From Microbacterium sp. 2FI (GTDB lineage Bacteria > Actinomycetota > Actinomycetes > Actinomycetales > Microbacteriaceae), in contig NZ_SCMR01000019.1 of the NCBI RefSeq assembly GCF_005502885.1, forward strand, positions 24,055 to 88,054: a stretch of 64,000 nucleotides of DNA, in the 5' to 3' direction. A program made the translations under genes and the position numbers. The stretch's first letter is position 1; each line of letters begins with the position of its first letter. Under the pieces are notes generated by a model. The model saw only the letters and a list, made by a program, of their open reading frames with translations, did not search any database and was not told the DNA's origin. Shown here in pieces: positions 8,773 through 15,585 of this stretch.

Positions 8773-8875
8773 AACTCGAGTGTCTGTTCCTCCCCAGTTC
8801 GCGGTTCACACTGCTTGTTCACAGATGGATCCGCATGGCCTGTGCTCGCCATGCCATCCGTCGACGATGGTCGCC

Positions 8876-9163
8876 ATGGCGTACATGTACATCCTTGAAT
8901 GCTCGGACCGATCACTCTACGTCGGCAGCACACTCAACCTCGATCGGCGACTCGAGCAGCACCAGGAGGGGGAAGGTTCGAACTACACGCGAACGCGGCT
9001 TCCGGTGCGACTGCTCTACTTCGAGGAGTACGAGCGGGTCGCGGACGCATTTGGCCGCGAGAAGCAGGTGCAGAAGTGGGGTCGCGCCAAGCGACTGGCC
9101 TTGGTCAAGGACCAGCAGGAGAGGCTGGCCGGGCTGAGTAAGAAGAGCTTCCCGATGGGCTGA
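8876..9163 (+). CDS. GIY-YIG nuclease-fold protein (UPF0213 type)
   Basis: This small protein (95 residues from ATG 8876) is a stand-alone GIY-YIG domain. The paired motif reads YMYILECSDRSLYVGST near residues 3-19, followed by the conserved Arg in LDRRLEQHQ and the C-terminal GREKQVQKWGRAKRLAL. The family is structurally endonuclease-like but its stand-alone members have no settled function. ATG codons at 8867 and 8885 are alternative starts, and no strong ribosome site is visible. It is embedded between repeat-rich, parS-containing spacers, an unusual place for an accessory gene. Confidence 0.85.
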   Translation: MAYMYILECSDRSLYVGSTLNLDRRLEQHQEGEGSNYTRTRLPVRLLYFEEYERVADAFGREKQVQKWGRAKRLALVKDQQERLAGLSKKSFPMG

Positions 9164-9170
9164 GCCTGAT

Positions 9171-9184
9171 GTTTCACGTGAAAC
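9171..9184. promoter_or_regulatory. parS site 4
   Basis: A perfect GTTTCACGTGAAAC palindrome lies 8 bp after the GIY-YIG stop, at the head of a roughly 126-bp block that is duplicated at 9544. Confidence 0.93.
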
Positions 9185-9543
9185 GTCGTGGGTCTCGATA
9201 CGCTGCGCTACTCGACCACCGGAATGTGGGCTCCCGGTGATCGAGTGCCGGAGCGAAGCCCGGGTGTATCGAGATCACGTGCGATGGGTACCGGTTCTCG
9301 ATACGCGGGCTTCGCGCGCTACTCGACCACCGGAATGTGGGCTCCCGGTGATCGAGTGCCCGAGCGAAGCCCGGGTGTATCGAGATCACGTGCGATGGGT
9401 GCCTGGTCTCGATACGCGGGCTTCGCGCGCTACTCGACCACCGGGTGCATACGTACCGGGTCTCGATACGCGGGCTTCGCGCGCTACTCGACCACCGGTT
9501 CTCGAGCGAAGCCACGGTGTATCGAGATCTCCACCCGGGCGAT

Positions 9544-9557
9544 GTTTCACGTGAAAC
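9544..9557. promoter_or_regulatory. parS site 5
   Basis: A perfect GTTTCACGTGAAAC palindrome stands at the head of the second copy of the duplicated block. Confidence 0.93.
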
Positions 9558-9784
9558 GTCGTGGTCTCGATACGCTGCGCTACTCGACCACCGGAATGTG
9601 GGCTCCCGGTGATCGAGTGCCCGAGCGAAGCCCGGGTGTATCGAGATCACGTGCGATGGGTGCCGGGTCTCGATACGCGGGCTTCGCTCGCTCCCCGACC
9701 GCCGGTTGAGAGCGAGAGAGCAAAGCGGGAGGGGGAGGGCGGGATAGAGTGGAGGGCGTTGTTCGAAGGCACGCGAAAGGGAGA

Positions 9785-10729
9785 GTGTTTCACGTGAAAC
9801 AGCCCGACGAGGCGGACGCCGAAGCATCCTTCTCGTTCGAAGACACCCCTCTCGCCCGCGAAATCGCCGATCTTTCCGCTCGACGACGTGCGCTCGAGAG
9901 CAGCGACATCCAGCTCTCCGGCCGGACACGCGTGCTGACGGTCTCGAACCAGAAGGGTGGAGTCGGCAAGACGACCACCACCGTGAACATCGCCGCCGCG
10001 CTCGCGGCTGTCGATGCCCGCGTACTCGTGATCGATCTCGATCCGCAGGGAAACGCCTCCACCGCCCTCGGCGTGCCGCACACCGCAGAGACTCCGAGCG
10101 TCTACGACGTCCTCATCGACGAGTTCCCGCTCGCCGACATCATCCAGACGAGCCCCGAGTCGCCGAACCTGTTGTGTGCACCGAGCACCATCCATCTGGC
10201 CGGCGCCGAGATCGAGCTCGTCTCGCAGGTCGCCCGCGAGCACCGGCTGCGCACAGCGCTCGAGGAATACCTCGCGACGGTCGACGAGCGGATCGACTTC
10301 GTCCTCATCGACTGCCCGCCGTCACTCGGACTGCTCACGATCAACGCGTTCACCGCCGCGAGCGAGTTGCTCATCCCCATCCAGTGCGAGTACTACGCGC
10401 TCGAAGGCCTCAGTCAGCTGCTTGGAACCGTGCGGATGATTCAGAAGCACCTCAACCCACGCCTGTTGCTCTCGTCGATCCTGCTGACGATGTACGACGG
10501 CCGCACGCGCCTCGCGCAGCAGGTGGCCGACGAGGTGCGCGAGCACTTCCCGAAAGAGGTGTTCCAGACCGTCATCCCGCGATCCGTGCGCGTGTCGGAG
10601 GCGCCGAGCTTCGGGCAGACCGTCATCGCCTACGATGGGCAATCGGCCGGAGCGATCGCATATCGCGAGGCGGCCGTCGAGATGATCCGTCGTGACATCG
10701 CACCGAACAGCGAAGAAGGAGCATCCTGA
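9785..10729 (+). CDS. parA: Chromosome partitioning ATPase ParA
   Basis: This 314-residue Walker-type ATPase moves the origin region by working with ParB bound at parS. GTG 9785 is chosen because AAAGGGAGA lies immediately upstream; an ATG at 9749 in the same frame has no such site. The deviant Walker A KGGVGKTT is at residues 57-64, and later motifs include VLVIDLDPQGNAS and IDCPPSLGLLT. The N-terminal 45 residues form an actinobacterial extension. The fifth codon onward is encoded by parS 6, whose palindrome gives FHVK. It overlaps parB by 1 bp (TGATG). Confidence 0.95.
   Translation: MFHVKQPDEADAEASFSFEDTPLAREIADLSARRRALESSDIQLSGRTRVLTVSNQKGGVGKTTTTVNIAAALAAVDARVLVIDLDPQGNASTALGVPHTAETPSVYDVLIDEFPLADIIQTSPESPNLLCAPSTIHLAGAEIELVSQVAREHRLRTALEEYLATVDERIDFVLIDCPPSLGLLTINAFTAASELLIPIQCEYYALEGLSQLLGTVRMIQKHLNPRLLLSSILLTMYDGRTRLAQQVADEVREHFPKEVFQTVIPRSVRVSEAPSFGQTVIAYDGQSAGAIAYREAAVEMIRRDIAPNSEEGAS
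9787..9800. promoter_or_regulatory. parS site 6, within the start of parA
   Basis: A perfect GTTTCACGTGAAAC palindrome begins on the last base of the parA GTG start codon. ParB binding here would cover the translation start region of parA and its promoter-proximal DNA, which suggests autoregulation. Confidence 0.92.
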
Positions 10730-11760
10730 TGGCCAAGCGCACAGGACTCGGCCGGGGGATCGGGGCCCTCATCCCCACGAGCGAAGCAGTCGAGGATCGT
10801 CCCTCGGACGTCTTCTTCCCCCGGGCGGCCCCCACGGGCGACACGACGGGCCCCGGCGACTCCACCGACGAAGCGTCGACGGATGCTGCGCCCGCAGCCA
10901 CCGCAGACACCAACGGCACGGAGACCGCCGACTCCACCGAGAAGCTCCTCGCCGTTCCCGGCGCACGCCTCGTGCACATCGATCCGCACGAGATCGTGCC
11001 GAACCCGCGGCAGCCCCGCACCCACTTCGACTCCGAGGATCTCGCCGAGCTCGTCCACAGCGTGCGGGAGTTCGGTGTGCTCCAGCCCGTCGTCGTGCGG
11101 GCGACCGAGGACGGCACGTACGAGCTCATCATGGGCGAGCGCCGCACGCGCGCGGCTCGCGAGGCCGGCCTCACCTCGATTCCGGCTGTCGTCCGCGACA
11201 CGTCGGACGAGCACCTTCTCCGCGATGCTCTGCTCGAGAACCTCCACCGCTCCGAACTCAACCCCCTCGAAGAGGCCTCGGCCTACCAGCAGCTCCTCGA
11301 GGACTTCGGCATCACGCAGGAAGAGCTCGCATCGCGCATCGGCCGGTCGCGTCCGCAGATCAGCAACACCATTCGCCTCCTGAAGCTGCCCATGCCGGTG
11401 CAGCAACGGGTCGCAGCGGGCGTCCTCAGCGCCGGCCACGCCCGCGCGATCCTGTCGCTCGAAGGCCCCGAGGCGATGCAGCGTCTAGCCGACAAGATCG
11501 TGAACGAAGACCTCTCCGTACGCGCCGCCGAGGCGGCAGCCAAGCTTCCCGATGCCGGTCCGTCCCGCTCCAAGCCCCAGGCCGGGGCCCGTCGCGCGCA
11601 CCTCGACGAGGTCGCCGAGCGGCTCGGAGACCGGCTCAACACGCGCGTCCGCATCGCACTGACGGCACGAAAAGGCCAGATCAGCATTGATTTCGCGAGC
11701 ATCCAGGATCTGAATCGCATACTCGAAGAGATCGGCGAGACGGGCTACGGCTCGCTCTGA
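10729..11760 (+). CDS. parB: Chromosome partitioning protein ParB
   Basis: This 343-residue parS-binding CTPase starts at ATG 10729-10731, overlapping the parA stop by one base. A low-complexity acidic linker covers about 20-75. The N-terminal CTP-binding domain contains NPRQPRTHF at 92-100 and the Arg motif GERRTRA at 136-142. The helix-turn-helix, TQEELASRIGRSRPQISNTI, is at about 196-215. The C-terminal dimer domain ends at SL. The end overlaps the convergent sigma factor gene by 16 bp. Six parS sites lie upstream. Confidence 0.96.
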   Translation: MAKRTGLGRGIGALIPTSEAVEDRPSDVFFPRAAPTGDTTGPGDSTDEASTDAAPAATADTNGTETADSTEKLLAVPGARLVHIDPHEIVPNPRQPRTHFDSEDLAELVHSVREFGVLQPVVVRATEDGTYELIMGERRTRAAREAGLTSIPAVVRDTSDEHLLRDALLENLHRSELNPLEEASAYQQLLEDFGITQEELASRIGRSRPQISNTIRLLKLPMPVQQRVAAGVLSAGHARAILSLEGPEAMQRLADKIVNEDLSVRAAEAAAKLPDAGPSRSKPQAGARRAHLDEVAERLGDRLNTRVRIALTARKGQISIDFASIQDLNRILEEIGETGYGSL

Positions 11761-13028
11761 CCCCGACCGTCTGAGCCCAGCGCACGAGCCCGACGTCGCA
11801 GCACTGTCGCCTCAGCATCGTTGCCCGGAAGCTCCGCTGCCCGCAGGAACCCCTCGGTCGCGGCATCCGTCTCCCCGATCCGCTCCAGAAGCTCGGCCCG
11901 CACCGCCCACCACGGGCGGAACGTGCCGAGCTCCGCGGCCAGATCCTCTACGATCGCCAGCGCCGCCTCCGGCCCCGCCGTCATCGACACCGCCACGGCG
12001 CGGTTGAGACGCACCACCGGCGACGGCGCGAGTGTCTCGAGAGCGTCATACAGCCGCACGATCCGCTCCCAGTCGGTCTCCGCTAACGTCGGCGCGACTG
12101 CGTGGCACTCGGCTATCGCCGCCTGCAGCCCGTAGTACCCGAGGCCGCGGTCCGCAGCATCCGCTCGCCGTCGTGACTCGAGACCACGTGCGATCGCCGA
12201 ACGATCCCACCGACGGCGATCCTGCTCGGCGAGGGTGAGCGGCAGACCGCGCGCATCGACGCGCGCGGCGAAGCGTGACGACGAGAACTCCATGAGGGCG
12301 ATGAGTGCGTGCACCTCGGGCTCGCGGGGCATGACCGCTCTCAACTGACGCGCGAGCCGCACCGCCTCACGCGCGACGTCCACGCGAACGGCCGCATCGC
12401 CGCCCGAGGCCGAGTAGCCCTCGGTGAAGAGCAGATAGATCACCTGCAGCACGCTGGCGAGCCGGGCCGGCCGCTCGCCGCGATCAGGCACGTCGAAGGG
12501 CACGGCGGCATCCGCGAGCGTCCGCTTCGCACGGACGATCCGCTGCTGCACCGTCGGCACGGTCATCAGCAGCACCTGCGCGATCTGCTCGGTGGTGAGC
12601 CCCGCGACCGTGCGGAGGGTGAGCGCGAGCCGCGCCTGCGCCGGCAGCACCGGATGGCACGCGACGAAGACGAGCCTCAGCACGTCGTCGTCGATGCGAT
12701 CGGGATCGCCGAGGTCGGGAACCGCGTCGCGCTCTTCGTCGTGGCGCACATCGACGGCGAGCAGCGGCTCGCGCTGCGCGAGCCGCTCGCGACGACGCCA
12801 CCCGTCGACGGCGCGCCGCTTGGCGACGGTGAGCAGCCAGGCCCCCGGAGTGTCGGGGATGCCGCCGGCCGGCCACCGGGACAGCGCCTCGAGCAGTGCC
12901 TCCTGCGCGAGATCCTCGGCCCACGCGAAGTCGCCGGTGTGACGCACGAGCGCGGCGACGATGCGTGCGGATTCGCCGCGCCACACCGCCTCGACGGCGC
13001 GCCGGGCGTGGTCCTCGACACCCGTCAC
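11745..13028 (-). CDS. ECF42-type RNA polymerase sigma factor
   Basis: This 427-residue protein begins with GTG 13026-13028 (MTGVEDHARRAVEAVWRGE). Sigma region 2 spans about 12-80 (FAWAEDLAQEALLEALSRWP, then WLLTVAKRRAVDGWRR). Region 4 is near 125-175, with a helix-turn-helix in GLTTEQIAQVLLMTVPTVQQ. The remaining 240 residues are the long helical, TPR-like C-terminal extension that distinguishes the ECF42 group (COG4941). ECF42 factors have no classical anti-sigma factor and are genetically linked to DGPF-motif proteins; one is encoded at 13468-13881. Family membership is clear, while the signal sensed is unknown. Confidence 0.9.
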   Translation of the reverse strand: MTGVEDHARRAVEAVWRGESARIVAALVRHTGDFAWAEDLAQEALLEALSRWPAGGIPDTPGAWLLTVAKRRAVDGWRRRERLAQREPLLAVDVRHDEERDAVPDLGDPDRIDDDVLRLVFVACHPVLPAQARLALTLRTVAGLTTEQIAQVLLMTVPTVQQRIVRAKRTLADAAVPFDVPDRGERPARLASVLQVIYLLFTEGYSASGGDAAVRVDVAREAVRLARQLRAVMPREPEVHALIALMEFSSSRFAARVDARGLPLTLAEQDRRRWDRSAIARGLESRRRADAADRGLGYYGLQAAIAECHAVAPTLAETDWERIVRLYDALETLAPSPVVRLNRAVAVSMTAGPEAALAIVEDLAAELGTFRPWWAVRAELLERIGETDAATEGFLRAAELPGNDAEATVLRRRARALGSDGRGQSEP

Positions 13029-13090
13029 GCGTCGCGCTCCGGCGCGCGCGTGTGCGACCCCGCGTCCCAGGCCTCACGTACCCTGGATGG

Positions 13091-13438
13091 GTGGCGAGAG
13101 AAGAACAGACCCACCGCAGGCGCGCCAGCCTGGAGCTCTTGCGTGCCGAGGCGACCGACGAGTTGTCGGTGCTGATCGCCGAACGCCTGCGCGCGGGCGA
13201 AGACCCGTGGGACTTCATGGAAGACCTGCCGAGTGTCGACGAACTGGTCGTCTTCATGCTTCGCGCCGAGAACATCGCCGAGAACGGCGGGGTGCGCCCG
13301 ACCGCGGCTCGCCAGTACCGCGTCCTGCGTCAGATCGCCCTGGACTATCCGCCGCTGACGCGCGCCGTGTGGCGGCTGCTCGGTGACGCCGAGACGCACC
13401 GTCGCTGGGATGCGACGGTGCGCGCCGACGCGTCCTGA
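13091..13438 (+). CDS. Conserved hypothetical protein, 115 residues
   Basis: GTG 13091 gives a soluble, helical, charged protein (VAREEQTHRRRASLELLRAE) with no recognised motif, signal peptide or membrane segment. Features include EDPWDFMEDLPSVDELVVF in the middle and YPPLTRAVWRLLGDAETHRR near the end. The gene is divergent from the ECF42 sigma factor (62-bp gap, presumably shared promoters) and convergent with the DGPF gene (29-bp gap). It thus splits the usual sigma-DGPF pair. I do not recognise a function. Confidence 0.7.
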   Translation: MAREEQTHRRRASLELLRAEATDELSVLIAERLRAGEDPWDFMEDLPSVDELVVFMLRAENIAENGGVRPTAARQYRVLRQIALDYPPLTRAVWRLLGDAETHRRWDATVRADAS

Positions 13439-13467
13439 CCCGCCCCAGGCGGAACAGGACGCATCGC

Positions 13468-13881
13468 TCACGTGTTGGCTGCGCGCCACTCCTGCTCCTT
13501 CTCGATCCACTCGTCGCCGGGCAGATCGAAGTCGGCGAGATCGTGCACCCGACGCACCTCGAGCGCTGATCCCGGCCCGAGCGGGCACTTGCGCGCCCAG
13601 TGGACGGCCTCTTCGCGGCTTGCGACCTCGAGCATCCAGTACCCGTTGAAGAACTCACGCGTTTCGGCGAACGGCCCATCGGTGACGGCCGGCGGGGTGG
13701 TGGTGAAGTCGACGCGGAACCCTTCGGCGGGGTCGGTCAGACCCTCGGCCGCCAGGAACACCCCGGCCTTCTGCAACTCGTCGTTGTAGGCCCCCATCAC
13801 GGCGAACATCTCGGCCATGTCCATCTCGGCGGCCTGTGCCGCCGCCTCGCGCTCGACCTGCATGATCAGCATGTACCGCAT
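13468..13881 (-). CDS. DGPF/YCII-related protein, partner of ECF42 sigma factor
   Basis: This 137-residue protein of the YCII-like/DGPF family starts MRYMLIMQVEREAAAQ, after a strong AGGAGG site. The family motif DGPF is present at residues 68-71, followed by ETREFFNGYWMLEVAS and a Trp-Ala helix (EEAVHWARKCP). Such ferredoxin-like proteins are the standard genomic partners, and in studied cases targets, of ECF42 sigma factors. The family name is secure; the biochemical role is not established. A ferredoxin-fold enzyme or sensor role is a guess. Confidence 0.88.
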   Translation of the reverse strand: MRYMLIMQVEREAAAQAAEMDMAEMFAVMGAYNDELQKAGVFLAAEGLTDPAEGFRVDFTTTPPAVTDGPFAETREFFNGYWMLEVASREEAVHWARKCPLGPGSALEVRRVHDLADFDLPGDEWIEKEQEWRAANT

Positions 13882-14089
13882 CTCGTCCTCCTGACGTCGC
13901 TCGGGCCACCGGCCCGGGGGTCTCGGTGACCCTTCTCACTTCGTGCGTCGAACGAGAGGGGCCCGGATCGACATCCTTGCCGAAATCGCTCGAAGAATCG
14001 ACGGATGCCGAAGCCGGCATGTATGAGAAAGCCCCGCTGATCCGGACTTTTCATCCGGAACAGCGGGGCTCTCTCGAAGAGCGGACAGC
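13882..14089. other. trxA-DGPF intergenic region
   Basis: This 208-bp spacer contains the promoter side of the DGPF gene and the trxA terminator at 14030-14070. No other gene is visible. Confidence 0.6.
14030..14070 (-). terminator. Hairpin terminator after trxA
   Basis: The outer stem pairs AGCCCCGCTG (14030-14039) with CAGCGGGGCT (14061-14070). The inner stem pairs TCCGGA (14041-14046) with TCCGGA (14054-14059), leaving a 7-nt loop. It begins 20 bp beyond the trxA stop on the minus strand. A short purine/pyrimidine run (GAGAAA / CTCTC) flanks it. Confidence 0.85.
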
Positions 14090-14413
14090 TCAGCCGATGT
14101 AAGCGGCGAGGTCCTGCTCGAGCGCGAACTTGGGCTTCGCGCCGATGATCGTGGTCTCGACCTGACCCTTGTTGAATACCTTCATCGCGGGGATCGAGGT
14201 GATCTGGTACTTCATCGCGAGATCGGGGTTCTCATCGACGTTGAGCTTGAGGATCGTGATCTTGTCGGGGTGCTCCGACTGGATCTGGTCGAGGACCGGG
14301 GCGACCATGCGGCACGGACCGCACCACACGGCCCAGAAGTCCACGAGCACGGGGCCCTCGGCCTGGAGCACGTCCTGCTCCCAGGTGGCGGATGTCGTCG
14401 CCTTGGCGGTCAT
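14090..14413 (-). CDS. trxA: Thioredoxin
   Basis: This 107-residue cytosolic thioredoxin has the active site WCGPC (Cys31 and Cys34), the conserved VLVDFWA strand before it and the cis-Pro segment TSIPAMKVF. The start is ATG 14411-14413 with GAAGGAG upstream. It reduces protein disulfides and is recycled by TrxB, encoded 83 bp upstream on the same strand. A strong hairpin ends the unit. Confidence 0.96.
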   Translation of the reverse strand: MTAKATTSATWEQDVLQAEGPVLVDFWAVWCGPCRMVAPVLDQIQSEHPDKITILKLNVDENPDLAMKYQITSIPAMKVFNKGQVETTIIGAKPKFALEQDLAAYIG

Positions 14414-14496
14414 TCTGTCTCCTTCGGTGGGTAAGTCTTCCGGTTGTTCGAACGCGGCGGCGCTTCGGATTGTTCCGAGCGGCTCGCCAGGCCCGA

Positions 14497-15483
14497 TCAG
14501 GCTGCGTCTGCGCCGGGCAGGTCTTCGATCTGGTCGGCGGTCGCGTCGGGGGCGCCGGCCTCACCGAGGGCGGCGAGGAAGTGCTCGACGTCGAGGGCGG
14601 CGACGGTTCCGCTGCCGGCAGCGGTGACGGCCTGACGGTAGGTCGGGTCGACGACGTCACCGGCGGCGAAGACGCCGTCCACCGACGTGCGCGCGGAGCG
14701 GCCGTCGACCCAGATCGTGCCCTCGGGCGTGATGTCGAGCTTTCCGTGCACGAGGTGCGTCCGCGGGTCGTTGCCGATCGCGACGAACACGCCGTCGAGG
14801 GGAAGCACGCGGCGCGTGCCGTCGACGGTCGAGCCGAGCACGATGCCGGTGACGGCTTCGTCGCCCAGGATGTCGACGACTTCGCTGTTCCAGACGAACT
14901 CGATCTTCTCGTTCGCGAACGCGCGCTGCTGCATGATCTTCGAGGCGCGCAGCTCTTCGCGGCGGTGGATGACGTAGACCTTCGAGGCGAACTTGGTGAG
15001 GAACGTGGCCTCTTCCATCGCGGAGTCGCCGCCGCCGACGACGGCGATGACGCGCTCGCGGAAGAAGAATCCGTCGCACGTCGCGCAGTACGAGACGCCG
15101 CGGCCGGAAAGTCGCTCTTCGCCGTCGATGCCGATCTTGCGGTGGGCCGAGCCCGTTGCGAAGACGATCGCATGGGCTTCGTGCTCGGCGCCGCTGCCGA
15201 GCTTCACCTTCTTCACCGGGCCGTCGACATCGAGTTCGACGACGTCGTCGTAGAGCACCTCGGCGCCGAAGCGCTCGGCCTGCTCCTGCATCTTCGCCAT
15301 GAGCTCGGGCCCCTGGATGCCCTCGGGGAATCCGGGGAAGTTCTCGACATCGGTGGTGTTCATCAGCTCGCCGCCGGCTTCAACCGAGCTCGCGACCACG
15401 AGGGGCTCGAGGTTCGCCCGCGCCGCGTAGATCGCCGCGGTGTAGCCCGCGGGACCGGATCCGATGATGATGACGTGACGCAC
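14497..15483 (-). CDS. trxB: Thioredoxin-disulfide reductase
   Basis: This 328-residue FAD- and NADPH-dependent reductase of thioredoxin has the FAD motif GSGPAG at residues 8-13, the redox pair CATC (Cys133 and Cys136), the NADPH motif GGGDSAMEEA and the C-terminal AAGDV. I choose GTG 15481-15483 (VRHVIIIGSGPAGY) because AGAAGGG lies 7 nt upstream and the family starts there. An ATG at 15522 would add 13 atypical residues and place a GGGGCG hairpin inside the coding sequence. trxA follows. Confidence 0.93.
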   Translation of the reverse strand: MRHVIIIGSGPAGYTAAIYAARANLEPLVVASSVEAGGELMNTTDVENFPGFPEGIQGPELMAKMQEQAERFGAEVLYDDVVELDVDGPVKKVKLGSGAEHEAHAIVFATGSAHRKIGIDGEERLSGRGVSYCATCDGFFFRERVIAVVGGGDSAMEEATFLTKFASKVYVIHRREELRASKIMQQRAFANEKIEFVWNSEVVDILGDEAVTGIVLGSTVDGTRRVLPLDGVFVAIGNDPRTHLVHGKLDITPEGTIWVDGRSARTSVDGVFAAGDVVDPTYRQAVTAAGSGTVAALDVEHFLAALGEAGAPDATADQIEDLPGADAA

Positions 15484-15502
15484 TCGCGCACCCTTCTCTT
15501 TC

Positions 15503-15518
15503 GGGGCGGAATCGCCCC
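15503..15518 (-). promoter_or_regulatory. Hairpin in the trxB leader
   Basis: GGGGCG (15503-15508) and CGCCCC (15513-15518) form a 6-bp stem with a 4-nt loop, about 20 nt upstream of the trxB GTG and 68 bp after murJ. It may be a weak terminator or a leader stem-loop. Confidence 0.45.
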
Positions 15519-15585
15519 GCATGACTCAACCCATGGTAACCGCGGGGCATTCCACCCCGTGCCGGTGAACGCGCGGTGAACCCCG

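Larger units (their letters stand above)
8555..8875. repeat. Repeat-rich spacer with inverted repeats and parS 2-3
   Basis: This 321-bp non-coding stretch contains inverted-repeat elements of one family. The first has arms TCGATACG at 8571-8578 and CGTATCGA at 8605-8612, enclosing GTGGTCGAGTAGC. A second, imperfect element covers about 8649-8696 and a third about 8712-8752. Two parS sites (8633-8646 and 8759-8772) sit between and after them. I see no gene here. Confidence 0.75.
9164..9784. repeat. Tandem/inverted repeat array upstream of parA with parS 4-5
   Basis: This 621-bp spacer is built almost wholly from one repeat family. The forward unit reads TCTCGATACGCGGGCTTCGC followed by GCGCTACTCGACCACCGG, with reverse-orientation partners containing GATCGAGTGCCCGAGCGAAG. 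A 111-bp unit starting at aatgtggg (9223) recurs immediately at 9334, and a third copy starts at 9595. The block 9171-9297, which includes parS 4, is repeated almost exactly at 9544-9669 with parS 5. Inverted copies could fold into hairpins. No gene is seen. Confidence 0.85.

Noticed and set aside
8555..9784. CRISPR array
   Set aside because: Repeats are palindromic, variable in spacing, with related rather than unique spacers, and no cas genes are present.
9174..9929. Open frames across the repeat array upstream of parA
   Set aside because: They merely translate the repeat units (recurring RIETRHPSH-type peptides) and have no start signal.
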